From Bifidobacterium sp. 7101 (GTDB taxonomy: Bacteria; Actinomycetota; Actinomycetes; Actinomycetales; Bifidobacteriaceae): 64,000 bases of DNA. Below, piece after piece: positions 60,332 through 64,000 of the stretch. The position numbers were made by a program, and so were the translations under genes. A model generated the notes under the pieces. The model did not search any database. It saw nothing but the letters and a program-made list of their open reading frames with translations, and was not told the DNA's origin. Where the stretch lies: positions 372,001 to 436,000 of the forward strand of contig NZ_AWUN01000002.1 of the NCBI RefSeq assembly GCF_000499285.1, read 5' to 3'. Numbering within the stretch: position 1 is the stretch's first letter; every line of letters begins with the position of its first letter.

Positions 60332-61606
60332 TCAGCTCTTGAAGTGCGATGACAGAGCGTCCAGGTCGGCAGTACTGATCAGTATGGCGCCTCGGCCGGT
60401 CTTGTATGGCAGAGGGACGGGATTGCAGCCGCCCTTGAACCCGATGGTGGCCAAGTTAATGGCTACGTCGCACTTCTTGCAGATGATCTTGCCGTCCTTT
60501 TCGTAATAGCCCGCATCCCCGCAGTTCTCGCAGGCATCCAGCCCGACTCCGTAGGCCGCGCCATTCTTGCGGATGATGATAAAGCGCATCTCGGTGCCGT
60601 CCTTGGCCCGATAGCTGAATCGATGCAGATGGCCATCCTCCACCTGGGAGAAACGAATGGTAGCCGTATCGGAGGTCAAGGAATACCGCTCCGGAGGCGA
60701 GAGCACGGGGACCTTGTGGGCCTGGGCCGTTCCCACTGTCAGGGCCAGGGTGACGCCGATCATGGCAACCAGGCTCCAGACAGCCGATGCCAGGGCCCTT
60801 CTGCGGAAGGCCCGGTGGCTACGGTCATCGGCTGTGGAGGCTCCGGTCACCGGCATGCGCCAGCCTGCAACCAAGCAGGCCAAGACTGGGATGATGAAGA
60901 CCAGCACCTGGGCAAGGACCAGGGTCAGATCGGCGTTGTATCCCAGGGCCATGACCCGGAAGGCCCAGCCGTGCAGAAGAACCAGGCCGGTGGTCTGCAT
61001 CAGGGCCACCAGGGCTACGCCGTGCCGAATCAGCAGCAGGACCACCATGAGCAGGGCGGCCAGACGGAAGGCTATCCGGGGGCAGGAGGTATGCATGGTC
61101 CTCAGAATGGCAGCCACTATCACAGCGGCAGCCAGACCAAGCAGGAAGCCCAGGGCCCTCAGAAGCATGGCCGAGGTCATCACCGGCTCCCCCGGCTCCA
61201 CAAAGGCCGTAAGCTGCAGGATGACATCGGGCAGGGCACGGAAGGTGGTCAGGGCTATGGCCAGGGCCGCCAAACCGTTGGCCAGATCCATGGCCCAGGG
61301 GCGGCGATGCCAGTCCGAAACCAGCCGGTCGGCGGCCAGCACCACCACGATGGCCGCCAGATCGGTCAGAACGCAGGCTACCAGGGTCGGGTAGTTGACC
61401 ATGGTCCGGCGGTTGATGATCACGGTGGCGCGCAGGAGGGCAAAGACCAGCGCCCCCAGCACGCCGACCCCCAGGCCAATCAGCCGCCAGGAAGAAGAAC
61501 GGGGCCGATCGCGACCCTCGCCAACCCCCAAAAGCACACTGAAAACCATGACCAGGAGGGCCGGGGCCAACGTCCCCGGCAAGACCGTGACAAATTGCTC
61601 AAGCAT
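60332..61606 (-). CDS. DUF2318 membrane protein with cysteine cluster
   Basis: This 424-residue protein has about eight hydrophobic segments in its first 300 residues, then an extracytoplasmic C-terminal DUF2318 domain. That domain holds ACENCGDAGYYEKDGKIICK and KCDVAINLATIGFKGGCNPV, giving two CxxC pairs plus a further cysteine, a likely metal or iron-sulphur site. It belongs with Ftr1-type permeases and P19-like proteins, where it may handle electrons or iron. The start at 61606 has no clear ribosome site; coupling to the P19 gene 13 bases upstream is likely. Confidence 0.83.
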   Translation of the reverse strand: MLEQFVTVLPGTLAPALLVMVFSVLLGVGEGRDRPRSSSWRLIGLGVGVLGALVFALLRATVIINRRTMVNYPTLVACVLTDLAAIVVVLAADRLVSDWHRRPWAMDLANGLAALAIALTTFRALPDVILQLTAFVEPGEPVMTSAMLLRALGFLLGLAAAVIVAAILRTMHTSCPRIAFRLAALLMVVLLLIRHGVALVALMQTTGLVLLHGWAFRVMALGYNADLTLVLAQVLVFIIPVLACLVAGWRMPVTGASTADDRSHRAFRRRALASAVWSLVAMIGVTLALTVGTAQAHKVPVLSPPERYSLTSDTATIRFSQVEDGHLHRFSYRAKDGTEMRFIIIRKNGAAYGVGLDACENCGDAGYYEKDGKIICKKCDVAINLATIGFKGGCNPVPLPYKTGRGAILISTADLDALSSHFKS

Positions 61607-61619
61607 GGTGCATAGCAGC

Positions 61620-62243
61620 TTACCACTGGTGGGGCGTGTAGTCCCAGTCCCAGCTGACCACGATGGGCTCGGTCCAGAAGTGTCCCTTCACGCCGGTCTC
61701 CGGGTCGACGTGCAACATCCAGCCCTTCTTCTCAGGAGAGTCGATGGAATAGGTCAGCTTGTAGGAGCCGGCCTTCTCCATCTTGATGTTGGCTCCGTAA
61801 TGCGGGCCATCCGAGGCGTTCATCTGCATGAAGGTGCCGGACTGCTTGTCGTTGGGATCATCCTTGTTCTGGATGGTGTAGTTGACGGTCAGATCCGGAA
61901 CGAACTCACCCTTGGCATAGCCCAGGTTGTTGTTGGGCAGGGCGTGGATATCGGCCTCCAGGTGCAGGCTGGCATCCGCTGCCTTCAGCCCCATGGATGC
62001 GGGCTCCATATCAATGGGCTGGAAGAAGACCGTGCCGATGTTCAAGGGACCCTTCTGCTGATCGTCGGGCGGGATGGGGATCTCTTCAAACCCGGCTCCC
62101 TTACCTGCCGAGGATTGGGAGGCACCGGAAGCCTCAGGCGCTGGGGCCTCACGGGTGCCTGACCCGCTGGAGCCGCACCCCGCCAGGGCCAAAGTGCCCG
62201 AGAGCACCAGCGCGACCAAGGCGGTCAATTGTCTCTTCTTCAT
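61620..62243 (-). CDS. P19/Tpd-family periplasmic-type iron-binding lipoprotein
   Basis: This 207-residue lipoprotein (signal KKRQLTALVALVLSGTLALA, lipobox LAGC, C23) belongs to the P19/FtrA-Tpd family, which binds Cu2+/Fe ions and supports Ftr1 permeases. Conserved metal-site regions are visible: FQPIDMEPASMGLKAADASL with M79 and M84, HLEADIHALPNN with H94 and H100, and DGPHYGANI. The start overlaps the Ftr1 stop by ATGA. It should deliver iron, with oxidation-linked binding, to the adjacent permease. Confidence 0.9.
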   Translation of the reverse strand: MKKRQLTALVALVLSGTLALAGCGSSGSGTREAPAPEASGASQSSAGKGAGFEEIPIPPDDQQKGPLNIGTVFFQPIDMEPASMGLKAADASLHLEADIHALPNNNLGYAKGEFVPDLTVNYTIQNKDDPNDKQSGTFMQMNASDGPHYGANIKMEKAGSYKLTYSIDSPEKKGWMLHVDPETGVKGHFWTEPIVVSWDWDYTPHQW

Positions 62244-64000
62244 GATTGTCCTTCGCTCTTTGGTGTTTGCATGGATGCCGTGACCTGGGAGGGCACAGCC
62301 CCTTCGGCGACCTGATCGGCTTCCGCCTGATGGACGGCTGCCGACGGGGACCCGCCGGAGTCCTGATTCGACCGCGATCGCTCCTGCTTGTGCAGGCGGC
62401 GGGTCGACACAATTGCCAGCACGACCACGACCAGAGCCGCCAGAATCTGGGCGCCGATGGTCTGCGTGTAGGGATACAGCCCGATCCAGTCGCTGGTGGG
62501 CACACCGGGCAGATAGGTGGCCGGCACCAGGTCGCCCTCGATCAGGGCATGGACGCCACCTCCGGCGAAGATGACCACCATGACCGCCATGAGCAGGCTA
62601 GTGATGATGAAGAAGGGCCGGATGGGAATCTTGACCGAGGTGAAGCGGATGAGCACAAAAACAATGACCAGGACCACGGCGGCAGCCGCAAAACCGGCCC
62701 AGATCTCCCGTGAGCCACCAGGGGCCATGGCAAAGATGGCCTGGTAGAACATGACCGTCTCAGCACCCTCTCTGAAGACCGCCAGGAAGGAGAGCAGGGC
62801 CAGGGAGATCACACTGCCCTTGGAGATGGCCGCCACCGTCCGGCTTCGGATGTAGTGGTTCCAGGATTCCACAGAGGACTTGGACAGCATCCAGTTGCTG
62901 GTGTAGAGCAACATGAGCATAGCCACCAAGGCCACCACACCCTCCAGGATCTCCTGCTGGGGACCATTCCCGTTGAAGAGCAGGGTGAAGAGCAGGGCCA
63001 CCAGACCGCTGGCCACCAGACCCGCTGCAATGCCCCAGTAGATGTGCCGGACCTTGTCTTTATGGCCGGACTTGACCAGGTAGGCGATGATGGCCGCCAC
63101 CACCAGGATGGCCTCCAGTCCCTCCCTCAGCAGGACTACGAAGGCCTGGCCGAAGGCGGAGGTCAGGAAGGACGTCCACCCATTGACCTGGTCCGCGGCG
63201 CCTCCGTCCAGAATTGCTGCGTCCTCGACCAGCATGCTCTTCAGGTCGTTCACCAGGGTCTTGGCCGGCTTGCCCGCCACCATGGCCATCCGGGTCTCCT
63301 TGAACTGGTACTCGACCTGGGAGACCCTGTTGCCGCTGATGGCGTTCATGACGTTCTTCTCGAAGCCCAGCTTTTCGTAATACTGGTAATAGGCCTTGTT
63401 GACCAGGTCGGATCCCGCCTGGCCCTGTCCCTTGGATGCTTGCGCGAGTGCCTGATCCAGGATGGGCGTCATCTCGTGGGCCACCTGGGTCCAGGTCCGG
63501 TCGCCCTTGCCCTTGTTCCGATGCTTCTTGGCCGCGTCCAGCCTTTGACGGTCCGCCTTAATCTGCTCCTGCTGAGCCTTGGCGTAGGCACGGGGATTGG
63601 CCAGCCCTTGGGTGGCATCCAGCTGGGTGGCCGCAGCGGCCAGATCAGCCTTGAGTTTTTCGCTGCCTTGGGTCAGGGTCTGCCCGGCATCCGGGGCGTA
63701 GGCCTGATTCTGCAGGGCCTGGAACTGCCCGTCCAGTGCGTTGCGCCTGTCCTGCCCCAGGGTCGACTCCACGACCGAGACAAATCCGGAACCCACGTAG
63801 CCCACGTTGTAGGCTCCCATGAATTCCGATGCCGCCCCGGCGCGATCCCCCCTGGCATAGTCCTCACACCCTCGATCCAGCTGATGGGATACGGAACCAG
63901 CCACCTGGGTCCAGCTGTCATAATCCGTGGCTCCGCTCGCCGCCATAGCCGACTGCGGAGTCTGCAGGACCAGGAATATCAGGGCCAAGAGCAGGCATGA
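62240..64000 (-). CDS. FTR1-family iron permease, partial at window edge
   Basis: The frame is open to the right edge, so the start lies outside; 586 residues are visible. The first visible segment (SCLLLALIFLVLQTPQSAMA) is the hydrophobic core of a signal peptide. A helical, charged extracytoplasmic domain of about 260 residues follows, then about seven membrane helices. Two iron-binding motifs are present: LREGLEAILVVAA (REGLE) and FREGAETVMFYQ (REGAE). The enzyme-like family moves iron across the membrane together with P19 and accessory proteins. The C-terminus is a polar cytoplasmic tail of about 50 residues. It is the most upstream visible gene of the operon. Confidence 0.92.
   Translation of the reverse strand, partial: SCLLLALIFLVLQTPQSAMAASGATDYDSWTQVAGSVSHQLDRGCEDYARGDRAGAASEFMGAYNVGYVGSGFVSVVESTLGQDRRNALDGQFQALQNQAYAPDAGQTLTQGSEKLKADLAAAATQLDATQGLANPRAYAKAQQEQIKADRQRLDAAKKHRNKGKGDRTWTQVAHEMTPILDQALAQASKGQGQAGSDLVNKAYYQYYEKLGFEKNVMNAISGNRVSQVEYQFKETRMAMVAGKPAKTLVNDLKSMLVEDAAILDGGAADQVNGWTSFLTSAFGQAFVVLLREGLEAILVVAAIIAYLVKSGHKDKVRHIYWGIAAGLVASGLVALLFTLLFNGNGPQQEILEGVVALVAMLMLLYTSNWMLSKSSVESWNHYIRSRTVAAISKGSVISLALLSFLAVFREGAETVMFYQAIFAMAPGGSREIWAGFAAAAVVLVIVFVLIRFTSVKIPIRPFFIITSLLMAVMVVIFAGGGVHALIEGDLVPATYLPGVPTSDWIGLYPYTQTIGAQILAALVVVVLAIVSTRRLHKQERSRSNQDSGGSPSAAVHQAEADQVAEGAVPSQVTASMQTPKSEGQS

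Noticed and set aside
62855-64000. 381-codon open frame on the plus strand at the window edge
   Set aside because: It is antisense to the Ftr1 permease, whose REGLE motifs are clear on the minus strand.

Overview
The window looks like a Bifidobacterium chromosome. The gene at 7502-9016 encodes a 504-residue sucrose phosphorylase whose catalytic residues fall at the same numbers as in the B. adolescentis enzyme. Most of the DNA is high-GC, and the gene set is typical of the genus: LacI-controlled sugar ABC systems without their own ATPase, many GH13/GH31 enzymes, an ECF transporter and a regulator-ribokinase fusion. Plant-glycoside genes (GH78, GH1) and ferric-siderophore uptake would suit a plant-feeding or insect-gut lineage, but that is inference.

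Layout. 1-274: N-terminus of a P-type cation ATPase. 1359-9016: an alpha-glucoside island of lower GC, with a binding protein, two permeases, a GH13 glucosidase, a LacI regulator and sucrose phosphorylase, tied together by shared operator-like palindromes. 9260-10155: a decayed LacI gene. 10241-11812: an AlbA_2/Schlafen-type regulator facing a cluster of palindromes. 12026-16778: a lantibiotic-immunity-like LanFEG transporter with a two-component system, but no lantibiotic genes. 17207-22471: siderophore ABC uptake plus a siderophore reductase. 22710-24906: an anthranilate/aminodeoxychorismate synthase pair. 25365-33210: a ribonucleoside unit (MFS permease, nucleoside hydrolase, four-gene ECF transporter, divergent LacI-ribokinase fusion). 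33576-38449: an orphan GH31, a VOC protein and tandem hydroxyacyl-CoA-dehydrogenase-like paralogues. 38631-45092: GH1, GH78 rhamnosidase, sugar permease and IclR regulator. 45356-46996: an MHS-type permease. 47088-54295: a second low-GC sugar ABC island with GH31 and LacI. 54408-56305: DUF4186 and cyclopropane fatty acid synthase. 56398-64000: a seven-gene Ftr1/P19-type iron uptake operon running off the right edge.

How the genes work together. Each sugar locus pairs a transporter with intracellular glycosidases and a local one-component regulator. The two sugar ABC systems have no ATPase here and probably share an MsiK-type ATPase encoded elsewhere. Iron enters by two routes: scavenged ferric siderophores released by a reductase, and an Ftr1/P19 system. 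The ECF transporter, nucleoside hydrolase and ribokinase fusion form a plausible import, cleavage and phosphorylation pathway in which the kinase is also the DNA-binding regulator.
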